Source: Nocardiopsis sp. YSL2 (GTDB lineage: Bacteria > Actinomycetota > Actinomycetes > Streptosporangiales > Streptosporangiaceae). Taken from it: a stretch of DNA of 64,000 nt. Numbering within the stretch: the first letter of the stretch is position 1; the number at the start of each line of letters is the position of its first letter. The stretch is from contig NZ_JAMOAO010000001.1 of the NCBI RefSeq assembly GCF_030555055.1, forward strand, positions 124,001-188,000. Direction: 5' to 3'. The position numbers and the translations under genes were made by a program. Below, in pieces: positions 27,650 to 35,875 of this stretch. Under the pieces are notes generated by a model, which did not search any database, was not told where the DNA came from, and saw only the letters and a program-made list of their open reading frames with translations.

Positions 27650-29203
27650 TCAGCGCTGCGGCGCCGAGTCGAAGCGGCTGCCGCCGCTCCGGTTGCCACC
27701 GCGGTAACCGCCGCCACCGCGGTTGTCACCGCCGCGGTAGCCGCCTCCGCCGCGGTAGCCGCCGCCACCGCCGCCGCGACGCTCACCGCGGTAGCCGCCC
27801 TCACCGCGGAAACCGCCCTCGCCGCCGCCTTCGCCGCGCTCACCGCGATAGCCGCCCTCACCGCGGTCGTTACGGGGACGGTCGCCGCGGTAGCCACCGC
27901 GGTACCCGCCACCGCCACCGCCGCCGCGGTAGCCGCCACCGCCGCCACCGCGGTACCCGCCCCGGCGGGGTCCGCCGCGGCCGCGGCGCTCGCGCACCGG
28001 CTCCGGAGGCTCGATCCACGGCTCCCAGGACGGCTCCTTGGCTCCGGTCACCTCGGAGAGGAGCTCGTCACCCGGGTTGACCAGGTGCTGCTTGGCGTCG
28101 ACCCCGGCGTCGCTGAGCAGACGGCGGGCCATGCGGCGCTGGTTGGGCGCCACCAGGGAGACGACCGTGCCCGCCAGACCGGCGCGTGCGGTACGGCCGC
28201 CGCGGTGCAGGTAGTCCTTGTGCCCGGTCGGCAGGTCGATGTTGACCACCATGTCGATGCCGTCGACGTGGATGCCGCGAGCGGCGACGTCGGTGGCGAC
28301 CAGGGCCTGGATCTTGCCTTCCTTGAACTTGGCGAGGGTGCGCGTACGCACGCTCTGCGTCTTGCCGCCGTGCAGCGAGGCGCAGGGCACGCCGGCCTGG
28401 ATCAGCTGCTCGCTGATCGTGTCGGCCCGGTACTTGCTGCGCACGAACAGGATCGTGCGGCCCTCGCGCGCGGCGATGAGGGTCACGATCTTGTTCTTGT
28501 CGCGGGGCAGCACCTTGAGCAGGTGGTGCTCCATGGCGGTGACCTGCGAGACCGGCGGGTCCACGGAGTGGGTCTGCGGGTCGTTCATGTACCGGCGCAC
28601 CAGCTTGTCGACGTCGCCGTCGAGGGTGGCCGAGAACAGCAGGGTCTGACCGCCGGGCGTCACCTGGTCGAGGAGCTCGCTGACCTGCGGCATGAAGCCC
28701 ATGTCGCACATCTGGTCGGCCTCGTCCAGCACCGAGATCTCCACGTCGCCCAGGTCGCAGGCGCCCTGCTCGATCAGGTCGGTGAGACGGCCCGGGGTGG
28801 CGACGAGGACGTCGACACCGCGGCGCAGTTCGTTGATCTGGCGGGTGTAGGAGCTTCCTCCGACGACGTCGCCGACGCGGACGCCGAGGACGCGGGAGTA
28901 CTGGCGCAGGGCGTCGCGCACCTGGTGCGCGAGCTCGCGGGTGGGCACCAGGATCAGGGCCCGGGGACGGTTCGCCGAGGCGCGGCGCTCGGAGCAGCGC
29001 ATCAGGACCGGCAAACCGAAGGCCAGGGTCTTGCCGGATCCGGTACGGCCGCAGCCGAGGACGTCGCGGCCCTCGATGGCGTCCGGGATCGTGGCTGCCT
29101 GGATCGGGAACGGGGTGGTCACACCGTTCTTCGCCAGCTCGTCGACGATGTCCTGGGGAAGCCCGAGGCTGTCGAAAGCAGGCATTACGGCAGTGTCCGT
29201 CAA
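27650..29203 (-). CDS. DEAD-box RNA helicase with C-terminal RGG tail
   Basis: This 517-residue protein unwinds RNA duplexes with ATP. All DEAD-box motifs appear in order: PIQAAT (Q motif), GRTGSGKT (I), PTRELA (Ia), ATPGR (Ib), VLDEADQM (II), SATL (III), GRTILFVRSKY and HGGKTQ (IV region), ATDVAARGIH (V) and HRGGRTARAG (VI). After about residue 395 comes a tail of about 115 residues of RGG and YRGG repeats, which in this family binds structured RNA and may drive condensation. The TTG start with AGGAAGG upstream is preferred to an ATG six codons later that has no SD. A 337-base upstream region may carry a long leader. Confidence 0.93.
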   Translation of the reverse strand: MTDTAVMPAFDSLGLPQDIVDELAKNGVTTPFPIQAATIPDAIEGRDVLGCGRTGSGKTLAFGLPVLMRCSERRASANRPRALILVPTRELAHQVRDALRQYSRVLGVRVGDVVGGSSYTRQINELRRGVDVLVATPGRLTDLIEQGACDLGDVEISVLDEADQMCDMGFMPQVSELLDQVTPGGQTLLFSATLDGDVDKLVRRYMNDPQTHSVDPPVSQVTAMEHHLLKVLPRDKNKIVTLIAAREGRTILFVRSKYRADTISEQLIQAGVPCASLHGGKTQSVRTRTLAKFKEGKIQALVATDVAARGIHVDGIDMVVNIDLPTGHKDYLHRGGRTARAGLAGTVVSLVAPNQRRMARRLLSDAGVDAKQHLVNPGDELLSEVTGAKEPSWEPWIEPPEPVRERRGRGGPRRGGYRGGGGGGYRGGGGGGGYRGGYRGDRPRNDRGEGGYRGERGEGGGEGGFRGEGGYRGERRGGGGGGYRGGGGYRGGDNRGGGGYRGGNRSGGSRFDSAPQR

Positions 29204-29540
29204 GTGACGTGTACCTTCCTCATCGTTTGGCGGCGTTTCGAGGAAGGCTCCACACGGCCACGGAGGACCCAGCGAAGAAATCACACAAACGCGCCTGATC
29301 ACACGCGGATGCGGCCCCTACGTAAGTGGGGCTTGTGCACTCCTTGGGTTCAAGAGTGGCGTCGACGGGGTCGACACGTTCTCCGCGTCTTGTGCGGCCC
29401 GGCGCGCTCGGATGCGCGCGGCATTCATCGACCGCTTGGTGAAGCGTACTAGAGATCGCTCCGGATCGGGGACGGGATGGGTGTTTTTCACCGGTGATAC
29501 GGGTCTCCCCCACCCCGCCCCTCGCGTGTCGCCGCGCCGG
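29204..29540. other. intergenic region upstream of the DEAD-box helicase
   Basis: These 337 bases lie upstream of the helicase start, with the enoyl-CoA hydratase stop at the far end. No gene is recognisable. The region must contain the helicase promoter and probably a long 5' leader, as is common for cold-responsive helicase mRNAs, but I could not define a riboswitch or terminator. Confidence 0.5.
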
Positions 29541-30380
29541 TCAGCCCTGCTCTGCGGCCATGCCGGCGGCCAGTGCGGTGAGCCTGCCGATCTGGGCGCG
29601 GCGTTCGGCGGCGATCTGCTCCTCGAGCGTGTTGTCCGGTGCCTGCCAGAGCAGCGCCTTGGTGGCCGTGGCCGCGTCGCGGTCGGTGGCGAGCACGGCG
29701 GCGACCGCGTCGTCCACCGCGCCGGGCAGCTCGTCGGCGGGAACCACGAGCTCGGCCAGTCCGAGGTCGCGGGCCTCCTCCGCGCCCACCCGGCGGGCGG
29801 TCAGGCAGATCTCGACGGCGCGGTGGACGCCGACGATGTCCACCAGGGGCTTGGTCCCGGTGAGGTCGGGGACCAGGCCGAGCGCGGGCTCCTTCATGCA
29901 GAACTTGGCGTCGTCGGCCAGGATCCGCAGGTCACAGGAGAGCGCGAGCTGGAAGCCGGCGCCGATGGCGTGCCCGCGCACGGCGGCGATCGTCACCAGG
30001 TCGGGACGGCGCAGCCACAAAAACCCCTCCTGGAGTTCGGCGATGTAGCCCTCCAGGTCGGCCTCGTCCGCCGAACCGTCGGCGAGGCCGGCGACGATCG
30101 AGCGCTCGCCGTCCACGCCCTCGGGCGTGAACATGTTGAGGTCGATCCCGGCGGAGAAGATGTCACCCTCACCGGTGATCACCACGATTCGGACATCAGC
30201 GGGCAGGGTCTGGCCGATGTGGGCCAGCGTGGTCCAGGTCCGCCCGGTCATCGCGTTGCGCCGCTCGGGGCGGCTGATGGTGATCCGCGCGACCTGCCCC
30301 TCCACCGCGAGCCGGAGCCCGGCGCGGGTGAGTTCGTCCTCGGTGGGCGGCGTACCGGACGCGTTCGACGCCTGTGCCAT
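29541..30380 (-). CDS. enoyl-CoA hydratase/isomerase family protein (crotonase fold)
   Basis: The 279-residue protein has the crotonase fold: the oxyanion-hole segments FSAGIDLNM and RGHAIGAGFQLALSCD are both clear. The second catalytic acid is less certain; the usual Glu after LGLxP is replaced by Asp in LGLVPDLTGTK, so it may have isomerase, hydrolase or another crotonase-type activity. The N-terminal extension of 25 residues is disordered. GGAGGAAG precedes the ATG. It stands alone, so its pathway is not shown by context. Confidence 0.85.
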   Translation of the reverse strand: MAQASNASGTPPTEDELTRAGLRLAVEGQVARITISRPERRNAMTGRTWTTLAHIGQTLPADVRIVVITGEGDIFSAGIDLNMFTPEGVDGERSIVAGLADGSADEADLEGYIAELQEGFLWLRRPDLVTIAAVRGHAIGAGFQLALSCDLRILADDAKFCMKEPALGLVPDLTGTKPLVDIVGVHRAVEICLTARRVGAEEARDLGLAELVVPADELPGAVDDAVAAVLATDRDAATATKALLWQAPDNTLEEQIAAERRAQIGRLTALAAGMAAEQG

Positions 30381-30478
30381 GTCTTCCTCCGTCGTGTTCG
30401 GTGTCACTCCAGAGATTACTCGCCGGTAACTCCGATGGCCCATCCGCCACGGCCCCAAGCGCTACGCGGGGGCGGGCC

Positions 30479-30512
30479 GCCACCCTCAACGGACGGCCTC
30501 CGGCCGCAGCTA
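30479..30512. repeat. 34-base direct repeat, copy 1
   Basis: The 34-base sequence beginning GCCACCCTCAACGGACGGCC recurs 82 bases on with one change. Related sequence occurs in reverse complement near 38042 and 60835, which marks it as a dispersed intergenic element. Confidence 0.6.
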
Positions 30513-30560
30513 CGCCCACCCGTCGCCCACCACCGCTCGGGGGCGCTCCGCGCAGAGCGA

Positions 30561-30594
30561 GCCACCCTCAACGGACGGCCTCCGGCCGCAACTA
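30561..30594. repeat. 34-base direct repeat, copy 2
   Basis: This copy differs from copy 1 at a single base and its last three bases form the stop codon of the small HTH gene on the minus strand, so the repeat overlaps coding sequence. Confidence 0.6.
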
Positions 30595-30798
30595 GGCCCG
30601 GCGGGTGGCGCCGCCGCGTCCGCGCAGCTCCGCGCCCGCCTCACTGAGCAGCCGGTGGACGAAGCCGTAGGACCGGCCGGTGGCGTCGGCCAGCACGCGG
30701 ATGCTCTCCCCCGCGTCGTAGCGCCGCTTGAGCTGGGCCGCGAGCTCGGCCCGGTCCTCGCCCGACACCCGGATGCCCTTCTTCACTCCGTTGCCCAC
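30592..30798 (-). CDS. small helix-turn-helix protein
   Basis: The 68-residue protein has one HTH-like unit: LAAQLKRRYDAGESIRVLA followed by GRSYGFVHRLLSEAGAEL, ending in RGRGGA. Closely similar small proteins occur widely in actinomycetes next to unrelated genes; the pattern resembles the DNA-binding part of a resolvase or a MerR-like HTH. The GTG start was chosen because GAGGAGG lies 5 bases upstream; a GTG eight codons earlier lacks such a site. Its function is unknown. The stop lies in the 34-base repeat. Confidence 0.72.
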   Translation of the reverse strand: MGNGVKKGIRVSGEDRAELAAQLKRRYDAGESIRVLADATGRSYGFVHRLLSEAGAELRGRGGATRRA

Positions 30799-31001
30799 TG
30801 GGCCCTCCTCGCCTTCGGTCACTGTTGTCCGGAACAGTCACATGATCCGGCATCCTCTCCGCGGTCCGCCACACCCGACGGGCGCGGCACGCGGTTCGGC
30901 TTCCAGAGACCGGTTTCGGCAGGGCACAAACCCCGACCACAATGAAGGGGAGTGAACCTCCCGGCGGGCCGGGCGTCCACTCCCCCTGCGGAGTCGCCGG
31001 G

Positions 31002-32600
31002 TCAGGCCAGCGCGATGAGGTCCTCGAACTCGGCGTTCCACACGTCCTCGACACCGTCGGGCAGCATGATGACCCGCTCTGGCTGAAGCGCGGCGACCGC
31101 GCCCTCGTCGTGTGTCACCAGCACGATGGCGCCCTTGTAGTTGCGCAGCGCCGCCAGGATCTCCTCGCGGCTGGCCGGGTCCAGGTTGTTGGTGGGCTCG
31201 TCCAGGAGCAGCACGTTCGCGCTGGAGACGACCAGGGTGGCCAGGGCCAGCCGGGTCTTCTCGCCGCCGGAGAGCACCCCGGCCGGCTTCTCGACGTCGT
31301 CGCCGGTGAACAGGAACGAGCCGAGCGTGCGCCGCGCCTCGACCTCGGGCAGGTCCGGCGCCGCGCTCATCATGTTCTCCAGGACCGTGCGGGACACGTC
31401 CAGGGTCTCGTGCTCCTGGGCGTAGTAGCCGAGCTTGAGCCCGTGACCGGGCACGACACGCCCTGTGTCCGGTTTCTCGACCTCACCGAGCAGGCGCAGC
31501 AGCGTGGTCTTGCCCGCGCCGTTGAGCCCGAGGATGACCACGCGGCTGCCCCGGTCGATGGCCAGGTCCACCCCCGCGAAGATCTCCAGGGAGCCGTAGG
31601 ACTTCGACAGGCCCTCCGCCATCAGCGGGGTGCGCCCGCTCGGCGCCGGGTCGGGGAAGCGCAGCTTGGCCACCTTGTCGGACTTGCGCACGCCCTGCAC
31701 GCCGTCCAGCAGCTTGTCGGCTCGGTTGAGCATCTGCTGGGCGGCCCGCGCCTTGGAGGCCTTGGCCCGGAACCGGTCCGCCTGCTTGCGCAGGGTGTCG
31801 GCCTGCTTCTCTGCGTTGGCGAGCTCGCGGCGCCGCCGCCGCTCGTCGGCCTCGCGCTGGGTCAGGTACTGCTTCCAGCCCATGTTGTAGATGTCGATGG
31901 CGCTGCGGTTGGCATCGAGGTAGAACACCTTGTTCACCACGTGCTCGACCAGTTCCACGTCGTGGCTGATCACGATGAGCCCGCCCTGGTGCGACTTGAG
32001 GAAGTCGCGCAGCCAGACGATGGAGTCGGCGTCCAGGTGGTTGGTCGGCTCGTCCAGCAGCAGTGTGTCGGCACCGCTGAACAGGATGCGCGCCAGCTCG
32101 ATCCGGCGGCGCTGGCCACCGGAGAGGGTGCTCAGCGGCTGGGAGAGCACGTTGTCGGGCAGGCCCAGGCTGGAGGCGATGGCCGCGGCCTCGGACTCGG
32201 CGGCGTAGCCGCCCAGCACGTGCAGCCGCTCCTCCCAGCGCGCGTAGGCACGCACACCCTTGTTGCGGGTCTTCTCGTGGTCGCTGGCCATCTTCTTCTC
32301 GGCCTCGCGCAGGCCGTTCAGGGCCTCGTCGATGCCGCGCGCCGAGAGCACCCGGTCCTTGGCGATGATGTCGAGGTCGCCGGTCCGCGGGTCCTGGGGG
32401 AGGTAGCCGATGGTCCCCGAGGAGGTGACGGTGCCGTCGGTGGGTATGCCCTCGCCGGCCAGCACCTTGGTCATCGTGGTCTTGCCCGCGCCGTTGCGGC
32501 CGACCAGACCGATCCGGTCACCGGCGGCGACCCGGAAGGAGGTCGGCTCCAGCAGGAGCCGAGGTCCCACGCGCAGTTCGAGGTCGGTGGCGATCAGCAT
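31002..32600 (-). CDS. ABC-F family ATPase (ribosome-associated type)
   Basis: ABC-F proteins are soluble twin ATPases that act on the ribosome, helping with translation or antibiotic protection, not transport. This 532-residue protein has two ABC domains: GRNGAGKTTM and LSGGQRRRIELARI with LLLDEPTNHLD in the first, GLNGAGKTTLL and LSGGEKTRLALATL with LLLDEPTNNLD in the second, joined by a charged helical linker (about residues 235-305, with EADERRRRRELANAEKQ). No membrane segments are present. It is a well-conserved actinobacterial type and probably a housekeeping factor rather than a resistance protein. Confidence 0.9.
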   Translation of the reverse strand: MLIATDLELRVGPRLLLEPTSFRVAAGDRIGLVGRNGAGKTTMTKVLAGEGIPTDGTVTSSGTIGYLPQDPRTGDLDIIAKDRVLSARGIDEALNGLREAEKKMASDHEKTRNKGVRAYARWEERLHVLGGYAAESEAAAIASSLGLPDNVLSQPLSTLSGGQRRRIELARILFSGADTLLLDEPTNHLDADSIVWLRDFLKSHQGGLIVISHDVELVEHVVNKVFYLDANRSAIDIYNMGWKQYLTQREADERRRRRELANAEKQADTLRKQADRFRAKASKARAAQQMLNRADKLLDGVQGVRKSDKVAKLRFPDPAPSGRTPLMAEGLSKSYGSLEIFAGVDLAIDRGSRVVILGLNGAGKTTLLRLLGEVEKPDTGRVVPGHGLKLGYYAQEHETLDVSRTVLENMMSAAPDLPEVEARRTLGSFLFTGDDVEKPAGVLSGGEKTRLALATLVVSSANVLLLDEPTNNLDPASREEILAALRNYKGAIVLVTHDEGAVAALQPERVIMLPDGVEDVWNAEFEDLIALA

Positions 32601-32765
32601 GACAGGGGCTTCCTAGAGGTGGAGTGCGGGTGTGGTCGCGGCGACGGCGCCCGCACGCGGACGAGTAGGAGGTCCGGTGGGAGCGGGAGGGGTGTCGGGC
32701 GGCCGACCGACCCAGCCTAACGGCACGGGGCGCGGTCCGGCCAAGCGTATTCGCGCCGGAGAACG

Positions 32766-32803
32766 CGGCGCCCGCCTCCCGGAGCAACGGAAGGCGGGCG
32801 CCG
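32766..32803 (-). terminator. hairpin after the second AI-2E family gene
   Basis: CGGCGCCCGCCT and AGGCGGGCGCCG are perfect 12-base arms separated by 14 bases, 25 bases past the stop of the AI-2E family gene. Confidence 0.6.
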
Positions 32804-32828
32804 GTCATTCCCGGAAGGGCGGAGGGCC

Positions 32829-34151
32829 TCAGTCCTCCTCGGCCGCGTTCTCCCCCTCGGCACGGCGCGCGGCTGGCGGCGGCGGGGCCGTCTCCTCCGG
32901 CTCCCCCTGGCCGCGGGCGGGCTCCGCGTGGTGCGCGGGCGGGCGGTTGCGCAGCAGTGCGGCGAGCACAGCCGCGATGGGGGTGGCCAGGAACAGGCCG
33001 GGGATGCCGCCGACGATGCCACCGATGGTCAGGGCGATCAGGACCACCGCCGAGGGCAGTTCGAGGGCCTGGCCGTAGATGCGCGGCGCGAAGACGTTGC
33101 TCTCCAACTGCTGGACGACCACCACCACGGCCACCACGATCACGGCCACGCCCCACCCCTCGGTCACGAAAGCGACCAGCGCGGCGAGGAGACCGGTGAG
33201 GAACGCACCGATGATGGGCAGGAAGGCGCCGACGAAGGTGAGCACGATCAGGGGGATCGCCAGGTTGGTGTCGATGAGGATCACCAGGGCGATGCCGATG
33301 CCCACGGCGTCGAAGAGGCCGACCATGGCCACGCCGCGCACGTAGCGGCCCATGACCCCGTAGGAGACGTTGCCCGCGTGGATCAGGCCCGGGCGGGACC
33401 GGGGCGGCAGCAGCGTGGCGATCCAGTCCATGAGCTTGTCGCCCGAGTGCACGAAGTACACGGTGAGGGCGATGATGAGGACGATGCCGAGCAGCACCCG
33501 GAACACGGCGGTCGTCGCGGTCCACGCGCCGCCGAGGAGCTGGTCGGTGTTCTCCGTGATCAGGCTCTGGGCCTGGGCCCACGCGCTGTTGATCGCGTCG
33601 GTGATGAGGGCGGGGTCGAGCCCGAAGGGCACGTCCAGGTTCTGCAGTTCGACGACAGCGTCGGTGACGCTGTCGACCAGGGGCCCGAATCCGCTGACGG
33701 CCGGTCCCACGATCATCGTGATGACCCCGCTGAAGACCAGCAGTCCGACGAGGACGGTGATCGCCGTCGACGGCCCTCGGCCGAACCCGCGCCGGGCCAC
33801 CGGGTTGGGTCGGCGCAGCCAGTTGGCCAGCGGCATCAGCAGTGCGGTGAGGAAGACCGCGATGATCACCGGCAGGGTGACCACCGAGAGGTAGGTCAGG
33901 GCGTAGACCAGCAGGCCCGCCACCACACCGATGATGAGCATCCGCCAGGCCACGTCGCTGATGCTGCGCAGCAGGTCGCCTGCGCCCACGTCGTCACGTT
34001 CCTGGGAGGCGGCCTGAGCGGGTTCCGCCTCGGGGCGCGCGTAGTCCTCCGCCAGTTCCTCGGCCCGCGCCGCGAGGCGCTCGGCCCGGGCTCTGCGAGC
34101 GGCGATCCACTTGTTCAGGAGCGCCCACACTCCCGGCCGCTGGGCTTGCAC
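32829..34151 (-). CDS. AI-2E family transporter (PF01594), paralogue
   Basis: The 440-residue protein resembles the one at 19679 in its two helix pairs and the loop between them, but carries longer soluble ends: about 60 charged residues before the first helix (with AERLAARAEELAEDY) and about 40 acidic and Pro-rich residues at the C-terminus. The conserved C-terminal motif LTFVGAFLPIIGAFLTGLLA is clear. The GTG start has GGAG 5 bases upstream. The substrate is unknown. Neighbours are unrelated, so it seems a stand-alone gene with its own terminator. Confidence 0.85.
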   Translation of the reverse strand: MQAQRPGVWALLNKWIAARRARAERLAARAEELAEDYARPEAEPAQAASQERDDVGAGDLLRSISDVAWRMLIIGVVAGLLVYALTYLSVVTLPVIIAVFLTALLMPLANWLRRPNPVARRGFGRGPSTAITVLVGLLVFSGVITMIVGPAVSGFGPLVDSVTDAVVELQNLDVPFGLDPALITDAINSAWAQAQSLITENTDQLLGGAWTATTAVFRVLLGIVLIIALTVYFVHSGDKLMDWIATLLPPRSRPGLIHAGNVSYGVMGRYVRGVAMVGLFDAVGIGIALVILIDTNLAIPLIVLTFVGAFLPIIGAFLTGLLAALVAFVTEGWGVAVIVVAVVVVVQQLESNVFAPRIYGQALELPSAVVLIALTIGGIVGGIPGLFLATPIAAVLAALLRNRPPAHHAEPARGQGEPEETAPPPPAARRAEGENAAEED

Positions 34152-34273
34152 ATGGACTCCATTCTCTGGGGTGGCGTGGGAGACCTTCGGGTCGCGACGG
34201 ATGTGGCGACCACCGGGTAGGGAGATCCCCGAACGCTACACCTGGTTCTGCCGTTGTCGCGGAGGGATGGACG

Positions 34274-34681
34274 CTAGAACTGCCAGGGCTCGCGCGTGTG
34301 TCCGGTGCGCACGATCTCGTTGCCGAAGGGCGCCAGCGCCACGGGGATCATCTTCAGGGACGCCCAGGCCATGGGAATGCCGATGATCGTGACCGCCAGG
34401 CCGATGGCGGTGGTGATGTGGCCGAGCGTCAGCCACCATCCGGCGACGATCAGCCAGATGACGTTGAGGACCGTGCTGCCGCTGCCGGCGCCCGGCTTGC
34501 GGACCATGTCGCGGCCGAAGGGCCAGAGCGCGTAGCTCGCCATGCGGAAGGAGGCGATACCGAAAGGAATGGTGACGATGAGGATGCAGCAGATGATTCC
34601 GGCGACGACATAGCCGACCGCCAGCCAGAATCCGGCCACGATCAGCCAGATGACGTTGAGGACGAGCCGCAGGAGGGCCAC
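34274..34681 (-). CDS. YccF domain inner membrane protein
   Basis: The 135-residue protein is a tandem duplication: residues 1-65 and 65-125 share the pattern LNVIWLIVAGxWLxxGxxxxx and a second helix ending before PFG. Each half gives two membrane helices, making four in all. YccF proteins are small membrane proteins of unknown function found in most bacteria. The GTG start lies 10 bases after AAGGAG. It stands before a long non-coding region leading to the WhiB gene. Confidence 0.85.
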   Translation of the reverse strand: MALLRLVLNVIWLIVAGFWLAVGYVVAGIICCILIVTIPFGIASFRMASYALWPFGRDMVRKPGAGSGSTVLNVIWLIVAGWWLTLGHITTAIGLAVTIIGIPMAWASLKMIPVALAPFGNEIVRTGHTREPWQF

Positions 34682-35455
34682 GGTGATCCGACTCCTTGTT
34701 CCGGTGCGGGGGTGCGGCCGCGCACGGGCCGCACTCGTGTTCTACCGTCTGTGACGCCCGTGCACCATGACCTGTTGGGCCCGGCGACCCTGGTCGTTCC
34801 CCTAGGGGGCGGTGGCGTCCCTGCCCACACGCGGGTCGGCAGCCGTGGGGCACGGGGAGGGCGCACTCGGGGGCGGGGCGTGTCGGAAGGGCGCGTCGGG
34901 GTGCGTCGGAGGGCGCGGGGGTCCGCCGTCACTCAGGGCTGTCACTGCACAGGGTGAGGACATACGGTCACACCCAATCTCGGAACTCTGCGTAGACCGC
35001 AATGTGACCCGGACATCAGGAGAACCCCCTAGGCAGGAGGGTCTTCGCACCATACGATGTGCTGTGTCCTTCACAAGGCACCAGATCTTGGGATTTGCGA
35101 CAAACTCGGGCAAACGACCGAAGACCAGTCAGCGACATCAGGTTTCGGTAACGGTTGGGCGAGTAATTTCCCTACCCCCCGTGCATGAGCGGGAGTAGGG
35201 ATGGCATGATTACGTACCGGCTCGGACGGAGGCCGTCACCGCCTCCGCCGCCGTTCGTGTGAGAGCACTCCGATACAAGCGGTCAGCGCCACCGCGGGGT
35301 CTCGTGCTTCTCGTGGTCTCAGCCACACCGGGGAACATCGCCACCACCGCGCGGCGTTTGCGTCGTGCGGAGTGACTCACGCCGCATGACCAACTTTTGG
35401 TGACTGAAGCTTTTTCCGACAGCTTACTAGTGATTTCAGTAGAGGTGGTTCAAGC
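34682..35455. other. 774-base intergenic region upstream of the WhiB gene
   Basis: No convincing protein gene is seen. The stretch becomes less GC-rich toward the WhiB start. A hairpin (CCCTACCCCCCG with CGGGAGTAGGG, 35170-35200) is followed at 35206 by a possible 18-codon upstream ORF that begins MITYRLGRR and ends at 35262. A second small stem, GGAGGC with GCCTCC, lies inside that ORF. The layout recalls an upstream-ORF attenuator, as known for the WhiB7 type, but is only suggestive. Confidence 0.5.
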
Positions 35456-35755
35456 ATGTCTCAGGTACGTCGGCAGGCCGCGCTGCGCCCCCGCCCGAGC
35501 TGGGGGTGGCAGGATGCCGCCGCGTGCCGGGGCGAGGACCTTGTGCTCTTCTTCGGCCCGGACGGCGAACGCCAGCCGGAGCGGGAGATTCGTGAGCGCA
35601 AGGCCAAGGAGATCTGTGCTGCCTGCCCGGTCCGCACCGACTGCCTGGACTACGCGATCTCGCGTCCGGAGAAATACGGCACGTGGGGCGGTCTGAACGA
35701 GGACGAGCGCGCTTCGGAGCGTCGTCGCCGTATGCGCCGCGCCAACGCCGCCTGA
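35456..35755 (+). CDS. WhiB family transcriptional regulator
   Basis: Wbl proteins are actinobacterial iron-sulfur regulators, often of sporulation, redox response or antibiotic resistance. The four cluster ligands are at Cys24, Cys54, Cys57 and Cys63 (in AAACRGED and KEICAACPVRTDC). The loop GTWGGLNEDER is the conserved G(V/T/I)WGG turn that contacts the sigma factor. The tail ERRRRMRRANAA is strongly basic but has no AT-hook, so this is not the WhiB7/WblC type. The subtype cannot be named from this alone. It has its own terminator and a very long upstream region. Confidence 0.9.
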   Translation: MSQVRRQAALRPRPSWGWQDAAACRGEDLVLFFGPDGERQPEREIRERKAKEICAACPVRTDCLDYAISRPEKYGTWGGLNEDERASERRRRMRRANAA

Positions 35756-35817
35756 CCCAGCGAGGCTCCCGAGTCCGGCACGGCTGATCTCCCCCGGTGG
35801 CCCCGGCCCCCGTCATG

Positions 35818-35862
35818 ACCCGCGGCGCCCCGACGTTCCACGTCGAGGGCGCCGCGGGTTTT
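35818..35862 (+). terminator. terminator after the WhiB gene
   Basis: ACCCGCGGCGCCC and GGGCGCCGCGGGT form a long near-perfect stem followed by a TTTT tract, 60 bases past the WhiB stop. It is one of the few hairpins here with a clear T-run. Confidence 0.75.
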
Positions 35863-35875
35863 CACATGCCCTTCC

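Noticed and set aside
27619..27948. An Ala/Thr/Val-rich minus-strand ORF inside the helicase tail
   Set aside because: It is an out-of-frame reading of the RGG codons and has no ribosome binding site.
26297..29452. A 1051-codon plus-strand frame across the MHS gene and the helicase
   Set aside because: It is Arg/Gly/Ala-rich with no domains, and it runs antisense through the helicase gene; it is typical of GC-rich shadows.
34812..35198. A 128-codon ORF before the WhiB gene
   Set aside because: It has no ribosome site, no homologous-looking motif, and its composition follows the base bias.
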